The notes: generated by a model from the letters alone, not told the origin. A stretch of 64,000 nt of DNA from Mya arenaria (GCF_026914265.1 NC_069132.1:29630932-29694931), one strand, 5' to 3'; shown: positions 44,830 to 57,567, numbered from the stretch's first letter. Made by a program: numbers and translations.

Positions 44830-46567
44830 CAGCCTTGATCTACAGTCTGTTTGAATTGGTTTTCATTATGCTGAAACACCTCTCATGTCAGAATTTGAAT
44901 GAAGAATAGAATAGGCATGCCAGTGCAATAGTGCTGAGGTTGGGACACTGTTTCTGGGATTACCTGTCTCTCAGCGTCAGCCAGAAGTTCTACAGGGAGT
45001 CATCAGTGACCTCTTCCCTGACAGTGACTTCATCCATGATGTCTTGTATCTCCACCCTTTCCCTGTATGGTGACAGGTCCTCCAGGGGGGAGAGCAGAAA
45101 CTCCTCTGATTCTTCCTGAAGGCTGTCAGGGTTCACCTCAGGAAAGAGTCTCACTCCTAGCTGGACCACTGAAGGGCACCAGCCTGTCATAAAACAAGAG
45201 GCACATTAGTGCCTGTGCTCCACTGGCCAAAAGGTTCAAGCAAAGACCACCAAACGAACATTTTCGTCAAGTTTCATAGAAATACAATCATCAATTTTTG
45301 AGGAGAAGTTATTTAAAAAATTTTTTTACTTTAATAGCTCTGGCTGCCATGTTGTGCAGTGGACCGAAATGATTTGGGCAATTTGAGTAAAGGAGCACCA
45401 AACAAACATTGTACCCATAGGTTCTGAAAAACAAGGAGCACTATTCCCAACAGAAGGATGTCACTCCCTATCACTGCATGAGCATCATAATAAAGAAATG
45501 TTTACTCAAACTGCAAGCTGCTCAATTGAAATAGGTATTTACCTCAAGCATACAGTTTTATAATGTGGCAAAATAGTCGGACTACTAGATTGTCATTCGG
45601 ACTAGTAAAATATGCCATTATGCTAGTCCAACTGGCTAGTAGGTTAAAATGTTTTTCGTGAAGACTGCGGACGAGAAGTCCTTAAAGGTTTTTCTATTTT
45701 TAACTCTTGCAGCCATGTTGTGCAGCGGACCGGAACCATTTGGGCAATTTTGGTTAAAGGGCATCCCGATGAACATTTATGTAAAGTTTCATCAAAATCT
45801 GATAATCGGTTTCTGAGAAGATGTAGTTTAACGTTTTTTTCTATTCTTAGCTCTGGTGCCCATGTTGTGCAGCAGATCAGAACTGTTTGGGCTATTTTGG
45901 TTAAGGACTACGCAAGTAACATTTCTGTCAAGTTTCATTGCAATACGATCATCGGTTTCTGAGGAGAAGTCGTTTAAAGGTTTTTCTATTTTTACCTCTG
46001 GGGGCCATCTTGTGCAGTGGACCGAAACCATTGAAGCAAATTTGATAAAGGACCATCCAAGGAACATTTCTGTTAAGTTTCATCAAAATCTGATCATCGG
46101 TTTCTGAGATGTTCTTTAAAGGTTTTTCTATTTTTTTGCCCTGGCAGCCATGTTGTGCAGCGGACCGGAACCATTTGAGCAATTTTGGTTAAGGACCACC
46201 CAAGGAACAATTCTGTCAAGTTTCATCAAAATCTGCCTATCTGTTTCAGAGGAGATGTCGTTTAAAGATTTTGCTATTTTTAGCTGTGGCGGCCATATTG
46301 TGCAATGGACCAGAACCATTTGAGCAATTTTAATAAAGGACCACCCAAGGAACATTACTGTCAAGTTTCATCAAAATCTGCCGAACCGTTTCAGAGGAGA
46401 TGTCGTTTAAAGATTTTGCTATTTTTAGCTCTGGCGGCCATATTGTGCAATGGACCGGAACCATTTGAGCAATTTTGGTAAAGGACCACCAAAGGAACAT
46501 TCCTGTGAAGTTTTGTCAAAATCCGCTTATCAGTTTCAGAGGAGATGTCGTTTAAAGTAAAAGTTTA

Positions 46568-46599
<32 letters not shown>

Positions 46600-47300
46600 C
46601 GAACTCACGACGGACAATCTGTGACGACATAAGCTCCATGGCCTTCGGCCAGTGGAGCTAAAAATTGGTAAAGCAATGATGACAAACAAATTCACATTCT
46701 TAGATCATTTTTTTTCAAAGGTTTACACGGTTTACCTGGAATGTCGTGTTAAAATCAGTCATCATGGGGATGATGTACTCTAGGAAGGAGAAGATTAGCC
46801 GTGTCAGTGGATCAGTCAGGCTCTCCTTGAGAGGCTGCACCCGGCCAGGTTGATCACCGTCCTCATGTGAATTGAAGTAACTTCTTAGCGCTGGCCACTG
46901 CTGGAGGGCCCTTTTGACACACTTCTCCAGGCTCAGCCATGGGATGGCACAGTGCTTCATGATTTTCATAGGCTCAGAGTCTGTGAAGGCCCAGAACTCT
47001 TTGTATACTTCTTTCAGCTTAGCACTGAAAATAAAAGAAACAAAAACCCATATGCAATGTATCTCACTTTTGTTTTCATATGGGGGCGTGGTGTTTTAAA
47101 TCATTTATTTACTAACCTGTGGTAGAATTAAAAAAGATGTCTGTGCAGACTTTTAACACTGGATCAGGCAAGGTCTTCAATTCTAATAGAAGCAGCCTGT
47201 ACACATAGGTTCGCTAGATGACAGACGCAGCCCACGATGATCATGGCTGGGTTTTCTCAATCCTCCACTGAAGGCTGTTGTGAAGGCCAATCGTGAAATA
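44830..47300 (-). pseudogene. hAT-family transposase relic, copy 2
   Basis: Minus-strand pieces in protein order: PSMIIVGCVCHLANLCVQAA (about 47195-47260), exon 46736-47024 (acceptor TTATTTTCAG, donor ATTCCAG|GTAAAC) with FTDSEPMKIMKHCAIPWLSL and EKCVKRALQQWPALRSYF, exon 44990-45182 with LFPEVNPDSLQEESEEFLLS, then PNLSTIALACL and HERCFSIMKT (44850-44945), the hAT dimerisation domain. The first catalytic D region is not seen. Stops in the last part show decay. The element 45193-46665 sits in the intron before the third exon. hAT transposases move DNA with 8-bp target duplications; no TIR was found here. Confidence 0.7.
45193..46665. mobile_element. Short-TIR element with 145-bp tandem core
   Basis: Starts AACAAGAGGCACATTAGTGC. 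TGCTCCACTGGCC (45216-45228) is inverted as GGCCAGTGGAGCT at 46648-46660. The core has seven or so units of about 145 bp marked by CATGTTGTGCAGCGGACC (45717, 45864, 46009, 46152, 46297, 46442). An (ACGC)n run lies at 46567-46601. Same architecture as 683-1973 but unrelated ends and core. Confidence 0.75.
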
Positions 47301-47464
47301 AAAGCTGTCAGAGACTCGCGAAACTGATTAAATTTCCCCACAGGATGTCTCTATTGCTGAAAGAAGAATTTCAACTTGTTCATATGCTTTTTAGACAAAT
47401 TATCATGAAATGCCAATGCCAAGAAAGTAGCTCAATTTGTTTTTAAATATATGACTTCACCAAC

Positions 47465-48329
47465 CTGAAGAAATTCTCCATTGTGTAGGGCGCAACATCG
47501 TGTTCCTTGAGGAACTGGCAAGCGCGCCAACCTAAAGCGATGTTGTTGTCCTCGTGCTGATAAAGGTGATTGGTGTAGTCGACCTTCGTGATATTTGAGG
47601 CAGCCATGATTACCTTCGTCCGCACAAACTTCCCGTGAAGACTGTGCAGCAGTCGACGTATCTCACTGACCATCACACTCATCTGACTGCTGTTAGACTG
47701 TAACATTACACATGATCAATTCATTAAAATGTGTTCATACTAAATTTATAATTATGATAAGTAATAAATAATATAATAACCACGAGTCTGTTATTTGTTG
47801 TTGTTTTTATCCCATATCTTCCCATTACAATTATAATGACATAACTAAATAGAGTATAATGACGTTAAAAAATGACAAGAATATGATGTCAAATAAATTG
47901 AGTGTTGTCTTTTTATAATTATACAATCAATTGATATAAAGACATAGCTGAAACTGCTTGTTGAAATCGCTTAAGAGAAAGAGTGCCGTCTCATGGAAGG
48001 CGTAATACAGCCTGTGACATCTTGTCTCTGGTGAGCCACTTTCTGCAACCCTCTACACGCCCTCCATTTTCCCTCACATCATGGCTCTCGAAGTAGCTCC
48101 GCAGTACGGGTCACTCAAATAGCAGACAAACAATGCAACACTCTACACGCACTCCATTCTGCTTTCATCATGGCTCTCGAAGTAGCTCCGCAGTACAGGC
48201 CACTGATTTAGCAGACAAACAACGCAATGCTAGAGGGACATCCAGCGTGTCTGACAGTACTTCAAGATCTTGCTCGGCTTGGTGACCTTGAATTCCTGTA
48301 AGCACCTCAGTGTCTCCTTTCGCATCGTG
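47465..48329 (-). pseudogene. hAT-family transposase relic, copy 1
   Basis: Exon 47947-48329 (acceptor TTGTTGTTTTAG): LQEFKVTKPSKILKYCQTRW, then a copy of QWPVLRSYFESHDE interrupted by an internal 90-bp tandem duplication (CTCTACACGC at 48051 and 48141), then FLLSDFNKQF with CT in place of the donor GT. Exon 47465-47697: SEIRRLLHSLHGKFV, VDYTNHLYQHEDNNIALGW, ending TTCAG|GTTGGT. The block repeats the RW.SL...QWP.LRSYF motif of copy 2, so two hAT copies lie head to tail. Confidence 0.65.
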
Positions 48330-50014
48330 CTAAAACAACAATGAAATTTACTTCTGATATGGAAATAATCGCTGTTTATTAAGAATACTATTTTTTATAA
48401 TCGTTTGGTTGACTTATTTCTTTAAACTCCACACATAATCTATCTACATGTACGCAACATTTTAGTACCTTTTCTGGAAATGGAAGTAGACGTTGACCTT
48501 GCGGGTTATTGTTAATGAAAAAGTAACACAAACTAATGCTCGTATTCCTCATGCTATTTTTCGTGGCAACTGTCCTTAAGGCTTAACAAATGTTTAAATA
48601 TACCAGAAAGGATGAATAAATGTCAAAAAAATGGTTCTAATGAAGGAAACAGAGTTTAATTTTGACAGAAAAGTGCAGAAAACACAGTATTTCTACCTTA
48701 TGAGACTATAGTTGATCACAGTAAATCTTTAAGCATTCACCAATCATTTAAAAAATTTGCGCTTTCAGCTATTAAATACGTGGTCACAATCTTGTTATCA
48801 GTAATTCATAACTTCCGTTAATGCATTATTTAGTAAGAAGTTAAATATTTATCACTCAAAATTCATGTTTGTTATACATTTGTATGTATTGATTTTGAAT
48901 AAGAGTGTCACTTGTTTAGGTAATAATACCCTGAAGGGCAAAAACAGCATCATTTCAAACTATGATCAGCTTGATAATTTCTTAAAACTGCAGTCTGCGA
49001 AATAAGCCGATGCCCGAGGCGTATAAAAAATCCGTCTGGCCTTTCAAAATAGGTAGACAGTACGCCCGGCGGGCCTATGATTTTTATAGATGAATACTTG
49101 CTTTATTTCACAAATAATCTATTTCTTTTTCGTGTCCGCAAAAATTAATCATGAAGTGTGTGATTCCATTACAATGCTTCACCGTATACACCCTTTCGAA
49201 TATAATCTATACCGTATTTTAAATTATCTGCCATTTGATGACGTCACGATGGGATAGCCGATAACAGAACAAGTTGATCAATTCTCAGCAACGGAATGCG
49301 ATATAAGGTACTGAACAGATTTCATGCCTTTAAAAAACATGAATGTATTTATGCAAAAAACGTATAAAAGTATTTCATATCAATTAACCAAAATTGCCAC
49401 ACCTCTACTTAAGAAATCTGTTTGTCACATATTTTCACGACTTTCGTTATTGTTTGGAATTCAACATTGATCAAGCAAATATATGTTTGCAAACCCTATT
49501 TTAATGTTATAATATGAAATTTGACACATATCTTAATAAAAGAGCTGTAATTTTTCATGTTTTTATTCTTCTATTTGTGGCAAAACAGAATTTATTATGT
49601 TCCTGAAAGCCATATAACTGGCTATGATGAACTGTGACCTGGCAAATGACTGACATTAAAGTAAAAAGGGCACAAAGTTGATCTATTGAAGCTAAAATAA
49701 TTCATGTGGAACAATAAATAATTTTAAGAACCTTCACATTTTTGACCAGGTGATTCCATTGTCACCATTCGGTAGCATCAATTAGATATCATGGTATGTT
49801 TGTACTATATATAATAATCACTATTCCAGGTGCATTGACCTTCACGATCACTACAACTCTGCCATCTCCAGTAAACTTTGATATATTTATTAGGATAATG
49901 GCCAAGATGTTCCAATTTTACCATGTCGTGCACTGATTGGCTAACAGGTTTTCCGTAATAACTTGAAAGATGCTCGTTTTTTCTCGTCTAATCTTATATA
50001 TATATATATCTTAT
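48330..50014. other. AT-rich non-coding before the satellites
   Basis: No gene. A (TA)n run lies at 49996-50010. CCCGGCGGGCC (49068-49078) is a short GC palindrome in otherwise AT-rich sequence. Confidence 0.45.
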
Positions 50015-51321
50015 ATTATAATGTCACCGTAGCTACAACTAACACAATCTCATTAACAATGACATTATATGTAAAATGCTCATAGTTTCAAACCATGTGT
50101 TATTTTTACATATGCACAAAGGTGCATTGGTGAATCATTTGAATATTGTTTGGATAATCATATCAATGATAATATTTACAAAATATGCGTTTAGGACTCG
50201 TGAAAGTCTCAGTCATTCTACACATAATGTCAACGTAGCAACGACTAACACATCTGTTAATCTCATCAACAATGACATTATATGCAAAATGCTCATAGTT
50301 TTAAACCATGTGTTATTTTTACATAAGCACAAATGTGCATTGGTGAATCATTTGAATATTGTTTGGATAATCATATCAAAGATAATATTTACAAAATATG
50401 CGTATAGGACTCGTGAAAGTCTCATTCATTCTACACATAATGTCATCGTAGCAACGACTAACACATCTGTTAATCTCATTAACAGTGACATTATATGCAA
50501 AATGCTCATAGTTTTAAAACATGTGTTGTTTTTACATAAGCAAAAATGTGCATTGGTTATTCATTTGAATATTGTTTGGATAATCATATCAAAGATAATA
50601 TTTACAAAATATGTGTATAGGATTCGTGAAAGTCTCATTCATTCTACACATAATGTCACCGTAGCAACGACTAACACATTTGTTAATCTCATTAACAATG
50701 ACATTATATGCAAAATGCTCGTAGATTTAAAAACTGTGTTGTTTTTACATGAGCACAAATGTGCATTGGTGAATCATTTGAATATTGTTTGGATAATCAT
50801 ATCAAAGATAATATTTACAAAATATGCGTATAGGACTCGTGAAACTCTCAGTCATTCTACACATAATGTTACCATAGCTACAACTAACACATCTGTTAAT
50901 CTCATTAACAGTGACATTATATGCAAAATGCTCATAGTTTTAAACCATGTGTTGTTTTTACATGAGCACAAATGTGCATTGGTGAATCATTTGATTATTG
51001 TTTGGATAATCATATCAAAGATAATATTTACAAAATATGCGTATCATAAGGACTTGTGAGAGTACTCTCAGTCATTCTACACATAATGTCACCGTAGCAA
51101 CGACTAACACATCTGTTAATCTCATTAACAATGACATTATATGCAAAATGCTCATAGTTTCAAACCATGTGTTATTTTTACATAAGCACAAATGTGCATT
51201 GGTGAATCATTTGAATATTGTTTGGATAATCATATCAATGATAATATTTACAAAATATGCGTTTAGGACTCGTGAAAGTCTCAGTCATTCTACACAAAAT
51301 GTCAACGTAGCAACGACTAAC
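50015..51321. repeat. 213-bp satellite, six units
   Basis: AAAATGCTCATAG recurs at 50073, 50286, 50499, 50712, 50925 and 51145 (the fifth interval is 7 bp longer because of CATAAG/AGTACT insertions near 51045). 213 equals 3 x 71, so a plus-strand frame stays open over 327 codons as a near-exact 71-residue repeat. It is strongly hydrophobic, and I treat it as a period effect rather than a gene. The array switches to the 151-bp satellite at 51321/51322. Confidence 0.85.
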
Positions 51322-52139
51322 AAATTAATCTGGGCAATACTCCGCGGCTCAATCCATAGTCAAAGGATTTCTTTGAGTAAATCCCACAAGTGGCACCTAT
51401 AAATAAATATGTATTTTACACCCGAGGAGGGCCCCTAAAATTATTATGGAGATTTACCGTGAGTGGCACCAGAAATTAATCTGGGCAATACTCCGCGGCT
51501 CAATCCATAGTCAAAGGATTTCTTTGAGTAAATCCCACAAGTGGCACCTATAAATAAATATGTATTTTACACCCGAGGAGGGCCCCTAAAATTATTATGG
51601 AGATTTACCGTGAGTGGCACCAGAAATTAATCTGGGCAATACTCCGCGGCTCAATCCATAGTCAAAGGATTTCTTTGAGTAAATCCCACAAGTGGCACCT
51701 ATAAATAAATATGTATTTTACACCCGAGGAGGGCCCCTAAAATTATTATGGAGATTTACCGTGAGTGGCACCAGAAATTAATCTGGGCAATACTCCGCGG
51801 CTCAATCCATAGTCAAAGGATTTCTTTGAGTAAATCCCACGAGTGGCACCTATAAATAAACATGTATTTTACACCCGAGGAGGGCCCCTAAAATTATTAT
51901 GGAGATTTACCGTGAGTGGCACCAGAAATTAATCTGGGCAATACTCCGCGGCTCAATCCATAGTCAAAGGATTTCTTTGAGTAAATCCCATGGGTGGCAT
52001 CATCAATTAATATATGGGGATACCCCTTGGGTACACCCATAAGTAAATAATAAGCTGGTCCTATGATGAAATATGTATTTTACACCCGAGGAGGGCCACT
52101 AAAATTATTATGGAAACTTACCGTGAGTGGCACCAGAAA

Positions 52140-52418
52140 TTAATGTGGGCAATAGACAGACAAAGATTGAACACAGTAGCTCACCTTGAGCAATTTGTGC
52201 TCTGGTGAGCTAATAAAAACAGACATATCTCTAAAAACGATGGCTCCATAAATAAAAAAGGTACCATAAATAAGGAGGTTCCTGCGAGTGGCCCAATGCA
52301 GTTTTAATTCTGGCAATGTCACCGACTGGCGGTTGGATAGAATTCTGTTGACACACTCTTCCAAGATGACACAGTTCAATTTGTCTGTAAGGAAAAGATA
52401 CCAATCATATTGGATCAA
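52140..52418 (-). other. Exon-like stretch in the satellite core (six copies)
   Basis: On the minus strand, a polypyrimidine acceptor (CTTTTCCTTACAG) precedes KLNCVILEECVNRILSNRQ and LPELKLHWATRRNLL. Copies start near 52384, 54569, 56757, 58945, 61280 and 63311. Units 4 and 5 have a one-base insertion just inside the presumed exon, so the frame is not protected. Family not recognised; possibly a captured gene fragment. Confidence 0.3.
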
Positions 52419-52709
52419 TATGCAATATTCTTATAAAATGAAAAACATTGTAGGGTATTATTTATAAACTAGAAATGCTGCTATGTGACGAAACCAGGTT
52501 GTAATGATAAGCTTTCAGAAATCTTCCAAATAGAAATTTCGTGTCCAAAATACAAGGCTGTATTGAACATCATTTTCACTACTATTCATATGCATTGCTG
52601 TGCCACAATGACATCTTTGCACAAAATCAAAGATATTTACCAGCACATGCATGCACACAATGTAAACATCTTTGAAAACAAGAAGAGATGAAAATCAGTA
52701 TGGTAGAAT

Positions 52710-52916
52710 TTGAAGTACAAATTTTCAAAACAAGTCATGCTTCTTTTTGCAGTAATGTTGTTTCTGAGATTCTTTGGGTACAATTCTTACCGGCTATTAA
52801 TGTACAAGTCAGTAGGACGGCTGCTGCAGGTATGTAGATGTTGTCACGGTTGGACCTCAAGATCATTGACTCCAACAATTAAATACAGCGCCTCCCACCG
52901 ATGGTCCTATAAATAA
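52710..52916 (-). other. Second exon-like stretch in the satellite core (six copies)
   Basis: Minus strand: RDNIYIPAAAVLLTCTLIAG, a hydrophobic segment, then the consensus donor AATAGCCG|GTAAGAATT (exon end 52791 in unit 1). Upstream frames are closed. The plus-strand frame over the same bases is an alternative with no support. Confidence 0.25.
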
Positions 52917-53192
52917 AAATTCACATTCACCAAAAGGCTAGCCCCATAAATATACAGGGAGACACCTCTACGGTGGTACCAAAAATATGTATGAAGCTCT
53001 AAATATGTATTTTACACAGGAGTGGCATTTTCAATAAATAAAGAGATATCCCATGGATAGCACATGCAAGTTAACAAGAGATGTTTGTTAAACATTATGC
53101 CCCCCCCCACCTGAATGCCCCAAAATCAAAAGGGGTCATCTACTAGTCAGACCAAACCTCCAAGGCAAGCTTGAGGGCCTACCGTCCATTAA

Positions 53193-55380
53193 CCGTGAGT
53201 GGCTCCAGAAATTAATCTGGGCAATACTCCGCGGCTCAATCCATACTAAATGGATTATTTGAGTAAATCCCAATAGTGGCACCTATGAATAAATATGTAT
53301 TTTACACCCGAGGAGGGCCCCTAAAATTATTATGGAGATTTACCGTGAGTGGCACCAGAAATTAATCTGGGCAATACTCCGCGGCTCAATCCATAGTCAA
53401 AGGATTTCTTTGAGTAAATCCCACAAGTGGCACCTATAAATAAATATGTATTTTACAACCATGAACCCCTAAAATTATTATGGAGATTTACCGTGAGTGG
53501 CACCAGAAATTAATCTGGGCAATACTCCGCGGCTCAATCCATAGTCAAAGGATTTCTTTGAGTAAATCCCACAAGTGGCACCTATAAATAAATATGTATT
53601 TTACACCCGAGGAGGGCCCCTAAAATTATTATGGAGATTTACCGTGAGTGGCACCAGAAATTAATCTGGGCAATACTCCGCGGCTCAATCCATAGTCAAA
53701 GGATTTCTTTGAGTAAATCCCACAAGTGGCACCTATAAATAAATATGTATTTTACACCCGAGGAGGGCCCCTAAAATTACTATGGAGATTTACCGTGAGT
53801 GGCACCAGAAATTAATCTGGGCAATACTCCGCGGCTCAATCCATAGTCAAAGGATTTCTTTGAGTAAATCCCACAAGTGGCACCTATAAATAAATATGTA
53901 TTTTACACCCGAGGAGGGCCCCTAAAATTATTATGGAGATTTACCGTGAGTGGCACCAGAAATTAATCTGGGCAATACTCCGCGGCTCAATCCATAGTCA
54001 AAGGATTTCTTTGAGTAAATCCCACGAGTGGCACCTATAAATAAATATGTATTTTACAGCCGAGGAGGGCCCCTAAAATTAGTATGGAGATTTACCGTGA
54101 GTGGCACCAGAAATTAATCTGGGCAATACTCCGCGGCTCAATCCATAGTCAAAGGATTTCTTTGAGTAAATCCCATGGGTGGCATCATCAATTAATATAT
54201 GGGGATACCCCTTGGGTTCACCCATAAGTAAATAATAAGCTGGTCCTATGATTAAATATGTATTTTACACCCGAGGAGGGCCACTAAAATTATTATGGAG
54301 ACTTACCGTGAGTGGCACCAGAAATTAATGTGGGCAATAGACAGACAAAGATTGAACACAGTAGCTCACCTTGAGCAATTTGTGCTCTGGTGAGCTAATA
54401 AAAACAGACATATCTCTAAAAACGATGGCTCCATAAATAAAAAAGGTACCATAAATAAGGAGGTTCCTGCGAGTGGCCCAATGCAGTTTTAATTCTGGCA
54501 ATGTCACCGACTGGCGGTTGGATAGAATTCTGTTGACACACTCTTCCAAGATGACACAGTTCAATTTGTCTGTAAGGAAAAGATACCAATCATATTGGAT
54601 CAATATGCAATATTCTTATAAAATGAAAAACATTGTAGGGTATTATTTATAAACTAGAAATGCTGCTATGTGACGAAACCAGGTTGTATTGATAAGCTTT
54701 CAGAAATCTTCCAAATAGAAATTTCGTGTCCAAAATACAAGGCTGTATTGAACATCATTTTCACTACTATTCATATGCATTGCTGTGCCACAATGACATC
54801 TTTGCACAAAATCAAAGATATTTACCAGCACATGCATGCACACAATGTAAACATCTTTGAAAACAAGAAGAGATGAAAATCAGTATGGTAGAATTTGAAG
54901 TACAAATTTTCAAAACAAGTCATGCTTCTTTTTGCAGTAATGTTGTTTCTGAGATTCTTTGGGTACAATTCTTACCGGCTATTAATGTACAAGTCAGTAG
55001 GACGGCTGCTGCAGGTATGTAGATGTTGTCACGGTTGGACCTCAAGATCATTGACTCCAACAATTAAATACAGCGCCTCCCACCGATGGTCCTATGAATA
55101 AAAATTCACATTCACCAAAAGGCTAGCCCCATAAATATACAGGGAGACACCTCTACGGTGGTACCAAAAATATGTATGAAGCTCTAAATATGTATTTTAC
55201 ACAGGAGTGGCATTTTCAATAAATAAAGAGATATCCCATGGATAGCACATGCAAGTTAACAAGAGATGTTTGTTAAACATTATGCCCCCCCCCCCCACCT
55301 GAATGCCCCAAAATCAAAAGGGGTCATCTACTAGTCAGACCAAACCTCCTAGGCAAGCTTGAGGGCCTACCGTCCATTAA
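53193..55380. repeat. Higher-order unit 2 (7 monomers + core)
   Basis: First monomer reads ATGTATTTTACACCCGAGG, where units 3-6 have ATGTATTATTCACCCGAGG. One monomer has the short variant ACAACCATGAACCCC. Core SNP: GTTGTATTGATAAGC at 54683 instead of GTTGTAATGATAAGC. Confidence 0.85.
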
Positions 55381-57567
55381 CCGTGAGTGGCTCCAGAAAT
55401 TAATCTGGGCAATACTCCGCGGCTCAATCCATACTAAATGGATTATTTGAGTAAATCCCAATAGTGGCACCTATGAATAAATATGTATTATTCACCCGAG
55501 GAGGGCCCCTAAAATTATTATGGAGATTTACCGTGAGTGGCACCAGAAATTAATTTGGGCAATACTCCGCGGCTCAATCCATAGTCAAAGGATTTCTTTG
55601 AGTAAATCCCACAAGTGGCACCTATGAATAAATATGTACTTTACAACCATGAACCCCTAAAATTATTATGGAGATTTACCGTGAGTGGCACCAGAAATTA
55701 ATCTGGGCAATACTCCGCGGCTCAATCCATAGTCAAAGGATTTCTTTGAGTAAATCCCACAAGTGGCACCTATAAATAAATATGTATTTTACACCCGAGG
55801 AGGGCCCCTAAAATTATAATGGAGATTTACCGTGAGTGGCACCAGAAATTAATCTGGGCAATACTCCGCGGCTCAATCCATAGTCAAAGGATTTCTTTGA
55901 GTAAATCCCACAAGTGGCACCTATAAATAAATATGTATTTTACACCCGAGGAGGGCCCCTAAAATTATTATGGAGATTTACCGTGAGTGGCACCAGAAAT
56001 TAATCTGGGCAATACTCCGCGGCTCAATCCATAGTCAAAGGATTTCTTTGAGTAAATCCCACGAGTGGCACCTATAAATAAACATGTATTTTACACCCGA
56101 GGAGGGCCCCTAAAATTATTATGGAGATTTACCGTGAGTGGCACCAGAAATTAATCTGGGCAATACTCCGCGGCTCAATCCATAGTCAAAGGATTTCTTT
56201 GAGTAAATCCCACGAGTGGCACCTATAAATAAATATGTATTTTACAGCCGAGGAGGGCCCCTAAAATTAGTATGGAGATTTACCGTGAGTGGCACCAGAA
56301 ATTAATCTGGGCAATACTCCGCGGCTCAATCCATAGTCAAAGGATTTCTTTGAGTAAATCCCATGGGTGGCATCATCAATTAATATATGGGGATACCCCT
56401 TGGGTTCACCCATAAGTAAATAATAAGCTGGTCCTATGATTAAATATGTATTTTACACCCGAGGAGGGCCACTAAAATTATTATGGAGACTTACCGTGAG
56501 TGGCACCAGAAATTAATGTGGGCAATAGACAGACAAAGATTGAACACAGTAGCTCACCTTGAGCAATTTGTGCTCTGGTGAGCTAATAAAAACAGACATA
56601 TCTCTAAAAACGATGGCTCCATAAATAAAAAAGGTACCATAAATAAGGAGGTTCCTGCGAGTGGCCCAATGCAGTTTTAATTCTGGCAATGTCACCGACT
56701 GGCGGTTGGATAGAATTCTGTTGACACACTCTTCCAAGATGACACAGTTCAATTTGTCTGTAAGGAAAAGATACCAATCATATTGGATCAATATGCAATA
56801 TTCTTATAAAATGAAAAACATTGTAGGGTATTATTTATAAACTAGAAATGCTGCTATGTGACGAAACCAGGTTGTAATGATAAGCTTTCAGAAATCTTCC
56901 AAATAGAAATTTCGTGTCCAAAATACAAGGCTGTATTGAACATCATTTTCACTACTATTCATATGCATTGCTGTGCCACAATGACATCTTTGCACAAAAT
57001 CAAAGATATTTACCAGCACATGCATGCACACAATGTAAACATCTTTGAAAACAAGAAGAGATGAAAATCAGTATGGTAGAATTTGAAGTACAAATTTTCA
57101 AAACAAGTCATGCTTCTTTTTGCAGTAATGTTGTTTCTGAGATTCTTTGGGTACAATTCTTACCGGCTATTAATGTACAAGTCAGTAGGACGGCTGCTGC
57201 AGGTATGTAGATGTTGTCACGGTTGGACCTCAAGATCATTGACTCCAACAATTAAATACAGCGCCTCCCACCGATGGTCCTATGAATAAAAATTCACATT
57301 CACCAAAAGGCTAGCCCCATAAATATACAGGGAGACACCTCTACGGTGGTACCAAAAATATGTATGAAGCTCTAAATATGTATTTTACACAGGAGTGGCA
57401 TTTTCAATAAATAAAGAGATATCCCATGGATACCACATGCAAGTTAACAAGAGATGTTTGTTAAACATTATGCCCCCCCCCCCCACCTGAATGCCCCAAA
57501 ATCAAAAGGGGTCATCTACTAGTCAGACCAAACCTCCTAGGCAAGCTTGAGGGCCTACCGTCCATTA
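55381..57567. repeat. Higher-order unit 3 (7 monomers + core)
   Basis: Same monomer order as unit 4, including GTACTTTACAACCATGAACC in the second monomer. C-run in the core lengthened (57472-57484). Confidence 0.85.

Larger units (their letters stand above)
51322..53192. repeat. Higher-order unit 1 (5 monomers + core)
   Basis: First and shortest monomer block, entered from the 213-bp satellite. The terminal monomer is enlarged (GGGTGGCATCATCAATTAAT, GGGATACCCCTTGGG) before the core, as in all units. Confidence 0.85.

Noticed and set aside
46567-46601. (ACGC)n as a Z-DNA or recombination hotspot
   Set aside because: A short microsatellite in the tail of a dispersed element; nothing else supports a function.
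50076-51402. Membrane repeat protein
   Set aside because: Open only because the 213-bp period is a multiple of three; no splice or start context, and the frame breaks where a unit gains 7 bp.
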